A stretch of DNA of 64,000 nt, from assembly GCA_024233875.1 (NCBI GenBank), contig JACKPB010000003.1, positions 124,001-188,000 of the forward strand, read 5' to 3'. Origin of the DNA: Leptospiraceae bacterium (GTDB lineage: Bacteria > Spirochaetota > Leptospiria > Leptospirales > Leptospiraceae). A program made the translations under genes and the position numbers. Of the stretch, positions 14,682 to 24,273 are shown one piece after another; the stretch's first letter is position 1; every line of letters starts with the position of its first letter. The notes beneath the pieces were generated by a model. The model had not been told where the DNA came from. It saw only the letters and a program-made list of their open reading frames with translations, and ran no database searches.

Positions 14682-15694
14682 TCGGTTTAGGAATTGAGTC
14701 CAGTTGCGATGAGACTTCCATCGCAATTGTGGAAAATGGTCACAAACTAAGATCCCTACAAATCTTCAGCCAGATCGAAATGCATACAAAGTTCAGGGGG
14801 GTTGTTCCTGAACTCGCTTCAAGAGCTCATCTCGAAAAGATCAACTCACTTCTCGACCGGGCACTCAAAGAGTCCGGATTGGAACTAAAGGAGATTGATT
14901 ACATCTCCTTCGCAAATCGTCCCGGTTTAGTGGGTTCATTGATGATAGGTGCGCAAATGGCCAGGGTTCTTTCTTTTTGTCTGAATAAGCCAATTATTAC
15001 AGTAGATCACCTGGAAGCTCACCTTTCTGCGATTCAATTAGAAGGCAAGAAAGTAGACTATCCCTATTTAGGACTCTTACTCTCCGGAGGAAACAGTGCC
15101 ATATTTCTGGTTGAGGGTCCGGGTAAGATGAAGACCATTGCTGATACTTTAGATGATGCTCTGGGGGAATGCTTTGACAAAGCCTCGTCCATTCTGGATC
15201 TACCCTATCCCGGTGGACCTGTGATAGAAAAATTTGCAAACCAGCATAGAGCGACAAAGGGAGAGAAAAAGATTTTTCCTAAATTACTCCCCAGTAACTC
15301 TCCGGAAATTTTTCATTTTTCCTACAGTGGTTTGAAGACCAGCGTTCTCTACTATGTACAGAAACACCCCGGTTACAAAGAGAATCTCCCTGAGATCTGC
15401 TATTATTTTCAAGAATCTGCATTTGAATTGGTTGTTAGAAATTGTTTGCTTGCCATAGAAAGAACCGGAGTTAGAACCCTAGTTGCTGCCGGTGGAGTGC
15501 TTGCCAACGAAACGCTGAGAAAAAAAATTAAAAATGTTTCCCTGAAAAAGAATTTCAGCTTTCATTTCCCGGAAAAAAAAATCTATTGTACTGATAATGG
15601 AGCAATGGTTGCCTGTCTGGCCTACCATTTTTTTACAGCAGGTAAGTTTTCGTCCCTGGATTTTCCAATTGCTCCCTCTAGAGAGAATTTTTAA
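14678..15694 (+). CDS. tsaD: tRNA N6-adenosine threonylcarbamoyltransferase TsaD
   Basis: 338 residues from TTG, embedded in the ctpA stop (TTGA). The N-terminus LGIESSCDETSIAIVENG is the ASKHA phosphate-1 motif of TsaD/Kae1. Metal-binding HxxxH appears as VDHLEAHLSA (about 109-115), and later motifs are LLLSGGNSAIFLV, GECFDKASSILDLPYPGGP and VAAGGVLANETLR. With TsaB and TsaE it makes the t6A37 modification on ANN-decoding tRNAs. No tsaB or tsaE is in the window. Next is pssA, 2 bases downstream. Confidence 0.97.
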   Translation: MIGLGIESSCDETSIAIVENGHKLRSLQIFSQIEMHTKFRGVVPELASRAHLEKINSLLDRALKESGLELKEIDYISFANRPGLVGSLMIGAQMARVLSFCLNKPIITVDHLEAHLSAIQLEGKKVDYPYLGLLLSGGNSAIFLVEGPGKMKTIADTLDDALGECFDKASSILDLPYPGGPVIEKFANQHRATKGEKKIFPKLLPSNSPEIFHFSYSGLKTSVLYYVQKHPGYKENLPEICYYFQESAFELVVRNCLLAIERTGVRTLVAAGGVLANETLRKKIKNVSLKKNFSFHFPEKKIYCTDNGAMVACLAYHFFTAGKFSSLDFPIAPSRENF

Positions 15695-15696
15695 AA

Positions 15697-16455
15697 ATGA
15701 AATTAAAACTCAATTGGATTCCAAATGCTCTATCACTGGGAAATCTTACCTTTGGATTCATTTCTATCCTGGTAGCATCTTCCCTTACAAACGACACCCA
15801 AGAGAACTCTAAACTTTTTTTGCTCTCAGGCATCTTTATTTTCCTGGCTGCTGTTTTTGATGGGTTTGATGGTATGGCTGCCCGTGCTCTAAATGCGACC
15901 TCCGATCTCGGAGCAGAATTGGATACCCTAGCAGATTTGACTACCTTTGGAATCGCTCCCGGGTTCTTAGTTTACAAGATGATCCTGGAGAAGTACAAAT
16001 TGGACATCCTGAGCACAGGAAATTTATTTCCTATCGGAATGTTGATTGCTGCAATTTTTCCTATCTGTGCAGCATATAGGTTGGCAAGATTCACTGTTGA
16101 CCACGATCCGGGTTCATTTACAGGTTTGCCCTCTCCGATTGCGGGTGTCATCATTGCTCTCTTTCCTATTAGCTTTCCACAAAACAATATAGCAGATTTT
16201 TTCACTATTTCAGGATTTGTTCTCATCGCCCTACTTATGGTATCCACCATTCGATACTCAAAACCTCAGGTGGCTATACGCGGGAAGTATTCAAAAGAAA
16301 AATTGATGATAGCTCTTGCTGGCTTTCTAGTGGCTATGGTCATTGCCCTACTTCTTGTACCACATTTATTTCCTTATATCATATATGGAATGTTCATTTT
16401 GTATGTCTTTTCAGGAATTGTAAGTATACTCATTCAGATCATCCAGGAGTTTTGA
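15697..16455 (+). CDS. pssA: CDP-diacylglycerol-serine O-phosphatidyltransferase (phosphatidylserine synthase)
   Basis: 252 residues and about eight membrane helices. The CDP-alcohol phosphotransferase signature DG-x2-AR-x8-G-x3-D-x3-D is intact from DGMAAR to the Asp of LAD (about residues 56-79). Type II PssA proteins of this size carry the start LNWIPNALSLGNLTFGFISI. It makes phosphatidylserine, the precursor of phosphatidylethanolamine, at the inner membrane. The start follows the tsaD stop after 2 bases. Confidence 0.92.
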   Translation: MKLKLNWIPNALSLGNLTFGFISILVASSLTNDTQENSKLFLLSGIFIFLAAVFDGFDGMAARALNATSDLGAELDTLADLTTFGIAPGFLVYKMILEKYKLDILSTGNLFPIGMLIAAIFPICAAYRLARFTVDHDPGSFTGLPSPIAGVIIALFPISFPQNNIADFFTISGFVLIALLMVSTIRYSKPQVAIRGKYSKEKLMIALAGFLVAMVIALLLVPHLFPYIIYGMFILYVFSGIVSILIQIIQEF

Positions 16456-16639
16456 AGTCAGTATATTTCCAAGAGAAAACAAAAAAAAATCTTTACAACT
16501 TTCGAACAATCCATACCTTTATCAATCTATAGTCATTTCTGTAAATGACCTATCATTCCTGTTTGTTGAAAAAAAATTCAATGACATTCAGAAAATGAGA
16601 GTCAGAAATTATTTTTGCAAATGAGTAATAAAAAAAAAT
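16456..16639. other. short intergenic gap
   Basis: It separates pssA from the STAS gene. It contains TCATTT/AAATGA arms around 16531-16546 and AT-rich sequence; no gene or clear promoter is seen. Confidence 0.35.
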
Positions 16640-16981
16640 ATGAAGATAAAAGTAACCTCTAAAAACGACGTATATATTTTTAAAATTGAAGGACCCATAA
16701 AAGCAGGAAATGAATTTGAATTGGGAGAAAAAATAGAAGAATATATTAAAAAAGGCTCTGCTCCTAAGTTTATTATAGATTTAAAGAAAGTTCCTTTCAT
16801 TAACTCAGCAGGCTTAGGTATCTTTTTAAATATCTTCAAACATGTAGATAGTTTAAAAGGTCGAATGGTTTTTGCAAATTTAAACTCAGATATCGAAAAT
16901 CTTATGGATATCACAAAACTAGCCAGCATTTTTGAAATATTTAAGAATACAGAAGAAGCTTTAGATTCCTTTGATTTTTAA
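16640..16981 (+). CDS. STAS-domain protein (anti-sigma factor antagonist type)
   Basis: 113 residues, a single STAS domain. It starts MKIKVTSKNDVYIFKIEGPIKAGN, continues PKFIIDLKKVPFINSAGLGIFLN (about 48-70), and ends with the typical helical part. The conserved phosphorylatable Ser is in FINSAGLG. In this family the phosphorylated/dephosphorylated form controls an anti-sigma kinase. No kinase or phosphatase is next to it. No Shine-Dalgarno is visible. It precedes the large AsmA-like gene by 8 bases and could be co-transcribed. Confidence 0.88.
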   Translation: MKIKVTSKNDVYIFKIEGPIKAGNEFELGEKIEEYIKKGSAPKFIIDLKKVPFINSAGLGIFLNIFKHVDSLKGRMVFANLNSDIENLMDITKLASIFEIFKNTEEALDSFDF

Positions 16982-16989
16982 TTTATCCA

Positions 16990-19959
16990 TTGAATGGTAT
17001 TAAAAAACTCATAAGATCCAAAAAGTTTCTCTTTGCAGGGATTCTAATCTTTCTCTACAATGCGATTTTCAACACCTTCACAGCAAATTATTTATTTTCA
17101 AAATTCAATTCTCTAGCTCATAACGGAAATCTTACAGGAGAGATTGTAAGATTTTCCCTGTTTTATGGGATTGAATTGGATGATCTGCACTTAAGAGAGA
17201 AAGACTCTGACCAAGATTTTCTTTCTGTTCAAAAACTCCGTATTCATTATAGCCTACCCTCTCTTTTTTTGGGGAAGATTCAAATTCATGAGATAGGCAT
17301 TTACTCTCCCAAAATATATCTGAGTCGTAAAAACGGTACATGGAACTATCAGTCAATTTTCCCCCCGGGAGAGAAAAAAGACAAGGTTAAAAAAGAAGAA
17401 AGTCCCAAAGATCCCCGCACCTCTATCTCAACTTTTGTTCCCATCCAATTCTTTTTTTTATTCAAGCTGGAGAATCCTGAATTTCTATTGATAGATGAAG
17501 AGGAGATGAAGGCAGGAGCAAAAAATTTTGATTTATCCCTATTGGTCCAATCCTATCGATTCAGAGAAATTCCGTTGAACGAAAGAATCATTGAACTGAT
17601 CAAAGATTTTGAATTTCAAATTTCTCCGGAAAGAAAGATTCCTTTAACTTTTGAAAATAAAGATATGAGCATCCATCATGATTTGGATTTTTCACTTCAT
17701 GTTTTCAAAAAAGAAGGTGATACACTAAATATAGGAAGTGACATACATCTTTCCCTGATGAACTTTCAACCGATCCTTCGAAATAAAACGATTCAACCCA
17801 TTCATTTCTTATTTCAAAACAAATTCAATTATTTTCCCGAGACGGATCGATTGGAAATCAGTGAATTTGAATTGAGTCTTTTTCAAAAAAAATGGCTCCA
17901 ATTGAATGGATTCATTGAAAAATTAAGTTCAAATTCACCGTTGATTTCCTTGGAGTTTTCCAAATCCAGAATCGAATTGGGGGAATTGAGTCGAACATTG
18001 AATCAATTTCCAATCTCAAATCTTCCCAGTTTCAATGGCATCATCTCTATTGACAAATTCAGTGTTCAAGGCGAGAAATCCAATCCGAAGATTTCACTGA
18101 ACTTGGGGCTGGAGAATTTTCAATTGACCTCCGGCAAAAATAAACATTCTATCCCCATTCTGAATCTGGAGTCTGAAATCGTTTTGGATCTTATCAAAAA
18201 AAATGAGGCTGAATTGCCATATGTAAAATCCTTAATTCTATTGATTTCAAATTTTAAGTACAATGATATTTCTTTGACATCTAATATAAATTACAAATCA
18301 GAAGAAAAGTTCAATGCAGACCTCAATTTGGAAAAATTGAATCTTTCGAACTATTCCCCTAAGACTCCCGGTTTTGTCAGGGGAGTATTGAATCTGAACG
18401 GAAAGAACCTCAGATCAATAAATTCAGATTTAGATCTGAGCATTCAAAAATTTAAATTCCCGGCGGGAGAATTCTCATCCAAACCCAATAATCTTAATTT
18501 AAAAGGTTCATTTGATATCAATCTTTTAGAGAAATTCAAATTCCATTCTATTCGAATTTTAGATTCAAAATTGAGTATGGTCAATCCTAATATGGGAAAT
18601 GCTATTGACTTAAATTTGAGTGGAGACTATCTACATGGAGAAAAAAAATTACTCTTATCAAAGATAGATTTATCCATATTAATGAGTAGACTCCTGCCTC
18701 TTCTACCCAATCAAATGGCTGAAAAACTTTATAGTGTAAAGAAAAATCTGGGAGATGATCTAAAAACAAATGGAAGCCTAAAGATGAATTTAGATTCTGA
18801 AAAAGAATTGACTACAGAGTTTCTCTTCGTTTTGCCGGGAATCAATTTAAATGATCTAAAATTCAAAACAACTACCAGCCTGAATATTGATGGGAATGGT
18901 TCTATTAAAATTCATAATTTATCAATTGATGGATACCAATCTAAATTTCATTTGGAATCAAAGGGATTTCTAAAAAAGAAAAATGGGAAAATGGTTCCCG
19001 ATATCAGTCTGAAAGTAGATCTCACTTCCACAGACAAAGATGAAATCACTAAGAATCTTATATTTCAGGGATCGGTTGGCTTAGATATAGCTATAAGTGA
19101 AACAAGAGCTCTTGGAAATTTTTATTCTAAAGACACAAATCTAATGGTCAATACAGGAAATTGTCCCGGACAGGATTGCAAGATCTTTCAGATCCATTCT
19201 ATAAATATGAATGTTCCTATAGAACATGAATTCCTTACAGGTTATGTTCCGACTATACTGGAAGGGGATAAATCAAGAATCATAAAACCCATAAATAAAA
19301 TTCAATCGAATAATTTCTCTATTTTAAGAATCAAGGGCCCCCATCCTTTCTTAAAAACAGGTTTTTTTGATTTTGTTCAGGGACAAAAAGAAGTTCCCGG
19401 TATCACAGGTAGGATAGAATATATTAATAATCTATTTTCAATTTCAGCCTTGAACATTAAGATTCTAAATGGGATGATTCTAGGTAAAAATATTCTTTTC
19501 AACATCAAGGATGCTAATCCTGAAAACATGGAGTACATGGCGAATCTCCAAATTAAAAATCTTGATCTCACTGAACTTCTCACTGATTCCGCGAAAAAAA
19601 ATATAGATGATGGGAAAATAATGGCTGATATGAATATTTCAGGGAGAAATCTAAAAGAACCTATCCCCAATTTGAACATGTACTTCAGTATATACAAGAT
19701 TGGAAAAGATTTTGGTAAGAGTGCTATCAATGTAATCTTGCCTCCCAATCTACTCCGGGATTACATCGTTTCGAGTTACTCTGTAGATAAGATAGAAACT
19801 GAATTGACCAAAGGATTAGTGTATGCTAATATTCTTTTCAATCAGGGTTTGATACCAAATATATTTACAAAAATCGAGAATAACAAAATTTCTCAAGAAA
19901 GAATGCCTCTGGCTAATTTTTTAAATCGTGCAAAATCGGAGATTTCAACATACAGGTAA
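16990..19959 (+). CDS. AsmA-like envelope protein
   Basis: 989 residues from TTG. The N-terminus has a basic stretch and one membrane helix (about 13-33). A region of AsmA/TamB type follows: FSLFYGIELDDLHLRE, VQKLRIHYSLPSLFLGKIQIHEIGIYSPKIYL and NGTWNYQSI. The remainder is long and rich in alternating beta strands with little similarity, as in AsmA-like lipid-transfer/envelope proteins. It is predicted to lie in the periplasm, anchored at the inner membrane. It shares no boundary overlap with neighbours, but the lipoprotein at 19964 starts 4 bases downstream. Confidence 0.78.
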   Translation: MNGIKKLIRSKKFLFAGILIFLYNAIFNTFTANYLFSKFNSLAHNGNLTGEIVRFSLFYGIELDDLHLREKDSDQDFLSVQKLRIHYSLPSLFLGKIQIHEIGIYSPKIYLSRKNGTWNYQSIFPPGEKKDKVKKEESPKDPRTSISTFVPIQFFFLFKLENPEFLLIDEEEMKAGAKNFDLSLLVQSYRFREIPLNERIIELIKDFEFQISPERKIPLTFENKDMSIHHDLDFSLHVFKKEGDTLNIGSDIHLSLMNFQPILRNKTIQPIHFLFQNKFNYFPETDRLEISEFELSLFQKKWLQLNGFIEKLSSNSPLISLEFSKSRIELGELSRTLNQFPISNLPSFNGIISIDKFSVQGEKSNPKISLNLGLENFQLTSGKNKHSIPILNLESEIVLDLIKKNEAELPYVKSLILLISNFKYNDISLTSNINYKSEEKFNADLNLEKLNLSNYSPKTPGFVRGVLNLNGKNLRSINSDLDLSIQKFKFPAGEFSSKPNNLNLKGSFDINLLEKFKFHSIRILDSKLSMVNPNMGNAIDLNLSGDYLHGEKKLLLSKIDLSILMSRLLPLLPNQMAEKLYSVKKNLGDDLKTNGSLKMNLDSEKELTTEFLFVLPGINLNDLKFKTTTSLNIDGNGSIKIHNLSIDGYQSKFHLESKGFLKKKNGKMVPDISLKVDLTSTDKDEITKNLIFQGSVGLDIAISETRALGNFYSKDTNLMVNTGNCPGQDCKIFQIHSINMNVPIEHEFLTGYVPTILEGDKSRIIKPINKIQSNNFSILRIKGPHPFLKTGFFDFVQGQKEVPGITGRIEYINNLFSISALNIKILNGMILGKNILFNIKDANPENMEYMANLQIKNLDLTELLTDSAKKNIDDGKIMADMNISGRNLKEPIPNLNMYFSIYKIGKDFGKSAINVILPPNLLRDYIVSSYSVDKIETELTKGLVYANILFNQGLIPNIFTKIENNKISQERMPLANFLNRAKSEISTYR

Positions 19960-19963
19960 TAAT

Positions 19964-20539
19964 ATGGGTACATTCAATTTACTAATCATTCTTTTATTCT
20001 TCCTTAATTGTTTTTCTGAGCTTAAGCCTCCTGCCATTACCTTTACTCAATCCCAAACCGCAGCAGAAAAACAAATGATCGGTGAGGATAGGGAAATCGA
20101 AAAAGATGGATGGTACATTTCATCCATCAAAACATCTGCCCATGGACCTGATGAATGGAAAAAAAGCCAGAATAGTACTGAAGTCGTCGATCAAAAAAGC
20201 GAAGACCTTTCGATACTCTATAAAATCATTGCCCATACCAGTATAGAGCTCAAGGATCTGAAACGACACAGATATGCCGGGGAAGGACTGAATGGATTTT
20301 TGAGTCCGCATAAAAGCTTAACCACAGAAGCTTTTCAAGAAAACTACAATACCCCGGAAAAAATTCAAAGAGCTGATGATTTGATCAATTACATAAATGA
20401 AACCAGAAAAAAAATCTATGAAATCAAAGAATCTTCTTCAGATCCCGGAAATAAAGATCTAAGAATGTCATTTTATAAAAGCACTGAACCCGGCGAGGTA
20501 TATGAAATTAAAAAAAATGTATGGGTGATTCGAGACTAA
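19964..20539 (+). CDS. lipoprotein, function unknown
   Basis: 191 residues from ATG 19964. An in-frame ATG 36 bases upstream would place a non-signal tail (QNRRFQHTGNN) before the hydrophobic core and overlap the previous gene. The signal peptide ends LLFFLNC (Cys 16), a spirochaetal lipobox. The mature part has EREIEKDGWYI and is charged and helical, with no recognisable domain. It follows the AsmA-like gene by 4 bases, so the two are probably co-transcribed. Confidence 0.78.
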   Translation: MGTFNLLIILLFFLNCFSELKPPAITFTQSQTAAEKQMIGEDREIEKDGWYISSIKTSAHGPDEWKKSQNSTEVVDQKSEDLSILYKIIAHTSIELKDLKRHRYAGEGLNGFLSPHKSLTTEAFQENYNTPEKIQRADDLINYINETRKKIYEIKESSSDPGNKDLRMSFYKSTEPGEVYEIKKNVWVIRD

Positions 20540-20817
20540 CTTTTCCATCATTTGTACCAGTTTTCATAAATAATTACACTTTTCCCATTTCAGTATGTAG
20601 CCATTTTATAGCTGATTTCTCTATGAATGAGTAAACCTTTTGAAAATGGCTTTAAAAGAAATTGCATCCCTCTCTCCATTTTCGTTTTCGATTCTATTGG
20701 ATCTACCCCAGAACTTTCAATACTATCTCATTTTTTTTAAAAAAATTTGAAATTTTTTTCTTCAAATTTTTTTTTTCATGAGTTTTTAGAACCTTATTCT
20801 TTGAGGTAACCCTAAAA
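20540..20817. other. intergenic gap holding a repeat copy
   Basis: It contains repeat copy C in its first half. The rest is a run of homopolymeric A and T blocks (about 20727-20787) without a gene. A GAGGTAA-type ribosome-binding site lies at its end for the gene at 20818. Confidence 0.55.
20553..20650 (-). repeat. dispersed ~100-bp repeat, copy C
   Basis: Read on the minus strand it shows AGCCATTTTCAAAAGG, a TCATTCAT block, AAATCAGCTATAAAATGGCT, CTACATAC and AATTATTTATGAAAACTGGTAC, matching copies A and B. In this copy AGCCATTTT and AAAATGGCT form a perfect 9-bp inverted repeat. Confidence 0.8.
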
Positions 20818-21276
20818 ATGAATGAAAAGAAACAGGCAATCAACCAAAAATGGAAACAGGTCTCGCAGGATAGTATATTAGACTTTCAAAATATTTTGAA
20901 TATTTTAAATCGTTACTATTCACAATTCGAGAGTTCAAACCCCAAGACTGAATCCAGTCTCTTTCGTGAAGAGGTTGGAAAGGCCAGAGAAGAAGATCTT
21001 GAAATCTATCTTAAAAAATTCGGTAGGTATGAATATTTAATTTTCTCAATCATTCACACAGAAAATGGAAAAAAGAGCGATTCTTGGATTCATATCGATG
21101 GTGTGTCCGAAGAAAGAGATGGTTTCAAAAAAAAGAATCTTTTGAACCACCCTGTATTTGAAATCATTTGTATGCAGGATATATTTGAAAAATCTATCGA
21201 ATTGGAAGATATCTCACCTGATCAGGAATATCCGGAGAGTGCTAACAATCCGAGAGTGAAAAAAAAGGCAGAATAA
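20818..21276 (+). CDS. conserved-looking soluble protein, function unknown
   Basis: 152 residues with no signal peptide. It starts MNEKKQAINQKWKQVSQ; the middle contains RYEYLIFSIIHTENGKKSDSWIHIDG. The C-terminal tail is acidic and Pro/Lys-rich (about 130-152). GAGGTAA precedes the ATG. It converges with lysC across a shared bidirectional terminator. I do not recognise the family. Confidence 0.7.
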   Translation: MNEKKQAINQKWKQVSQDSILDFQNILNILNRYYSQFESSNPKTESSLFREEVGKAREEDLEIYLKKFGRYEYLIFSIIHTENGKKSDSWIHIDGVSEERDGFKKKNLLNHPVFEIICMQDIFEKSIELEDISPDQEYPESANNPRVKKKAE

Positions 21277-21298
21277 AAGAAATCATAAGCTTTTCAAA

Positions 21299-21331
21299 AG
21301 ATTGGAAAGCTTTGCTATCCAATCTTATTTT
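21299..21331. terminator. bidirectional terminator between the 20818 gene and lysC
   Basis: AGATTGGA and TCCAATCT form an 8-bp perfect stem (11-base loop), followed on plus by TATTTTTC and on minus by TTTTG. It terminates both converging genes. Confidence 0.8.
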
Positions 21332-22540
21332 TCAGATAAAAGTATCGTGAACTGCAGTCAGTGCTTCTTTGGCTTTTTCTTCAGGTATTACACAGGAGAT
21401 CTTAATCTCAGAAGTACTGATCATTTCAATATTGATGTTCTTTTCTGCAAGAGCTTTAAACATACTTGCAGCAATCCCAACATGGGATTTCATTCCAACG
21501 CCTACAGCTGAGATTATGGATATTTTTTCATTTATATCTATAGCGCCTGAGGAATGTGTGTCTCTAAACTTTTCAAGTATAGGGAGGGCATCCTTGATGT
21601 TTTTTCTGGGCATAGTGAAAGATATTGTATTTTTTCCATTTGCCGGAGAAGATTGAACTATGACATCAATGATGATGTCTTTGTTTGCCAATTCCCAAAA
21701 TAGATCCGCAGCGATCCCGGGTTTATCCGGAACATCCGGAATTGTTACTCTTGCTTCTTCATTTTTTAAAGTAACACCACTAACTCGAATATGCTCCATA
21801 ATCATTTCCTCACTCACAACTAGTGTTCCGGGTTCTCTATGAAAACTGGAACGAACATGTATAACAACATTATAATTTTTAGCCAATTCTACACTACGGG
21901 AATGCAGGACTCCGGCTCCGAGACTAGCAAGTTCCAGCATTTCATCATAGGTAATACGCGAATGCATTTTGGCGCCGTTTACTTTATTCGGATCTGCAGT
22001 ATAGACTCCATTTACATCAGTGTAAATTTCACATTCTTTGGCACCCAGAGTGGCCGCAAGAGCGACAGCTGATGTATCACTCCCCCCTCTTCCGAGAGTT
22101 GTGATATTGTGTTCTTTGTCGATACCCTGAAATCCGGCTACAATGACCACTTTATTCAAATTGAGAGCTTCATCGATCTTGCTTCGATCTATCATCTCGA
22201 TTTTAGCATTGGAGTAATTTCCATCTGTTAGGATTTGCACCTGTGATCCGGTAAATGATTGCGCGGGAACTCCTATTGCCTCTAAAGCCATTGCAAGTAA
22301 GGAAATAGATACCTGTTCTCCGGTAGAAAGAAGCATATCCATCTCTCTTTTGCTGGGGTTAGGATTTACTTTCTCGGCCAGTTCTACCAGATGATCGGTT
22401 GAATGTCCCATAGCCGATACGACTACAACTATCCCATCTCCGTTCTCATAATAGGATTTGATTCGATCGGCTACACGTTTGATTTTATCAGTGTCACCAA
22501 CGGAAGTACCACCGTATTTTTGTACAATAATATTCTTCAT
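21332..22540 (-). CDS. lysC: aspartate kinase
   Basis: 402 residues from the ATG preceding NIIVQKYGGTSVGD; an in-frame ATG 39 bases upstream would add residues not seen in the family. Catalytic motifs: KYGGTSV, VVVVSAMGHSTD, and GRGGSDTSAVALA (about 150-162). Two C-terminal ACT domains (from about 260) bind the feedback inhibitor; ISMVS-type regulation is likely by lysine and/or threonine. It phosphorylates aspartate as the first step toward lysine, methionine, threonine and diaminopimelate. It is monocistronic and converges with the 20818 gene. Confidence 0.96.
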   Translation of the reverse strand: MKNIIVQKYGGTSVGDTDKIKRVADRIKSYYENGDGIVVVVSAMGHSTDHLVELAEKVNPNPSKREMDMLLSTGEQVSISLLAMALEAIGVPAQSFTGSQVQILTDGNYSNAKIEMIDRSKIDEALNLNKVVIVAGFQGIDKEHNITTLGRGGSDTSAVALAATLGAKECEIYTDVNGVYTADPNKVNGAKMHSRITYDEMLELASLGAGVLHSRSVELAKNYNVVIHVRSSFHREPGTLVVSEEMIMEHIRVSGVTLKNEEARVTIPDVPDKPGIAADLFWELANKDIIIDVIVQSSPANGKNTISFTMPRKNIKDALPILEKFRDTHSSGAIDINEKISIISAVGVGMKSHVGIAASMFKALAEKNINIEMISTSEIKISCVIPEEKAKEALTAVHDTFI

Positions 22541-22876
22541 ATTCTCAATCCAAACTTTTAAAAAGGTTCTATAAGGCAAGATGAAAATTGGTAAGAGAGA
22601 ATTTATACTATTATTTTTTTTAATACTATATGGTTTGAACTTAGGATTCGTTTGTTTGATCAGACATTCAAATGAATCTCAGAACCTGTAGAATCATCAA
22701 ATAAAATAATTTTGATCTCTCAAAAACTTATTAATCTCTTGACTTTTTTTTAAATTATGAAAAAGAGAGATACATAAAATCTGACTTCCCAAGTTCCCCA
22801 AATGAAAAATGCCTATTTTTTACACAATAGAATCAGGTCTTTATAATCAGATAAATTAATTCCCAAAAGGATTTCT
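22541..22876. other. divergent gap between lysC and the outer-membrane protein gene
   Basis: About 336 bases. I see no gene and no convincing hairpin. TTGACT at 22739 could be a -35 element but lacks a well-spaced -10. AAAGGA precedes the next start. Confidence 0.3.
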
Positions 22877-24268
22877 ATGAAAATTATACTTTTTTTCTAT
22901 CTCTCTGTCTTTTCTATGCTTCTTTCGGACACAATGACAATGAAAAATGGAGAGAAAATCAATGGAAACTTTTTGGAGCAATCTCCCAAATTTATAATCT
23001 TTAAAAAAGATTCCGGAGAAATCCTGAGTATTAATAGAAGTGAAGTTCAAAATCTAATTTTCAATGAAACCGGGAGACCTCTCAACGTCACAGAGGAAGC
23101 AAATCGTGGGATTTCGGATTCTTACCCATCTACAGAAGGGGGCAATCCTGTAACGATTTCGATCTCCCATGAGTTTGTTTCCGACTTCATTTGGAGGGGA
23201 AATAGCTATGGCGGCAACTACATGTCGCGGAGAAACAATGAAAAGTACAAAGAAACAACCGAATACTACGCATACCAGCCCAACCTGAGGGTTCAATCAC
23301 CTTCGGGTCTCTATTTTGAATTGTGGGGGAATATGGCTTTAAAGAGTAGATCGGATAAGGATTCTGATTTGAGAGCACTTCAAGCCTATCCGGGAGGACC
23401 TGCAATCGATCCAGATTATTACTTCAAACGAATTGAATCCGGTAATTTAAGTGATGGAAGTACATCCATATTTTATGATCCGGGTAAGAATGTGTACTCT
23501 GCCACCTGTGGCGATCAATCAGTCCCGACCAATTGCCTGGTAAATCCTTCCCATTTGAGAAATCACAAAGAAAAAAATGGAATGTGGAGAACAGATGGAA
23601 TGTTTACTACCTTCGGGTATGAAATGCCGGGTGGAAAATTTGGTAACTTTACCTTTGGAACCTGGTGGTACTTTGAAAGTGATAAGAATTCGAGATACTC
23701 TTGGAATGAATACTTTATCTGGTGGAGTCTTCCCATCCTTCAGGACATCCTCTCCCCACAATTGCAATTTTACACTCAATCTTCTCAGGATGGAAATGCG
23801 GGAGCTGACGGAGGAAATTACATTGCTCTCACTGCCTCTCATACATTTTTCGAGGGAAATTTTTTCCAAATTGTTCCCTCTACCAATGTAGGCTACAAAT
23901 CTCCTAATAATAACACCGATAGAAAATCAGGATTCAATGACATCACGACTTCGCTCAAATTTCTTTTGGGAGATTTTTTTTTCAGCCTGAATCATGCTCA
24001 CCGTCCTGATATCGCCCTACATGATAATGATAGTTCATTTTATACAAGTATAGAAAATTCAAACGCATACTCAAATCTGAGCTCTTATGACGGGAAGACC
24101 GTGGATCCTTCTAAATTGTTTGGTTTTAAAAACGAGTTGGTTTACAATACCATCTCAGAATTGAATATTGATAGTCTTTACAAAGAGTACTTAGCACGAA
24201 GCTATCAATACCAAAAAATTCCCAGAAATCTCTTTTGGATTTCAGTGGGCTTCAATCAAAGCTTTTGA
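22877..24268 (+). CDS. Leptospira-type outer membrane beta-barrel protein
   Basis: 463 residues with a signal peptide (about 1-18). The N-terminal ~45 mature residues (MKNGEKINGNFLEQSPKFII...INRSEVQNL) form an SH3-like domain seen in many spirochaetal exported proteins. The rest is a barrel with amphipathic strands (HEFVSDFIWRGNSYGG, YFELWGNMAL, FGNFTFGTWWYFESD) ending in FWISVGFNQSF, the Phe-ending insertion signal. Function is not assigned; it is similar in style to the paralogous Leptospira outer-membrane barrels of unknown function. AAAGGA precedes ATG. Its end is 5 bases before coaE. Confidence 0.78.
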   Translation: MKIILFFYLSVFSMLLSDTMTMKNGEKINGNFLEQSPKFIIFKKDSGEILSINRSEVQNLIFNETGRPLNVTEEANRGISDSYPSTEGGNPVTISISHEFVSDFIWRGNSYGGNYMSRRNNEKYKETTEYYAYQPNLRVQSPSGLYFELWGNMALKSRSDKDSDLRALQAYPGGPAIDPDYYFKRIESGNLSDGSTSIFYDPGKNVYSATCGDQSVPTNCLVNPSHLRNHKEKNGMWRTDGMFTTFGYEMPGGKFGNFTFGTWWYFESDKNSRYSWNEYFIWWSLPILQDILSPQLQFYTQSSQDGNAGADGGNYIALTASHTFFEGNFFQIVPSTNVGYKSPNNNTDRKSGFNDITTSLKFLLGDFFFSLNHAHRPDIALHDNDSSFYTSIENSNAYSNLSSYDGKTVDPSKLFGFKNELVYNTISELNIDSLYKEYLARSYQYQKIPRNLFWISVGFNQSF

Positions 24269-24273
24269 GCGCC

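Noticed and set aside
22739..22775. Promoter TTGACT before the barrel gene at 22877
   Set aside because: No -10 at a usable spacing, so not reported as a promoter.
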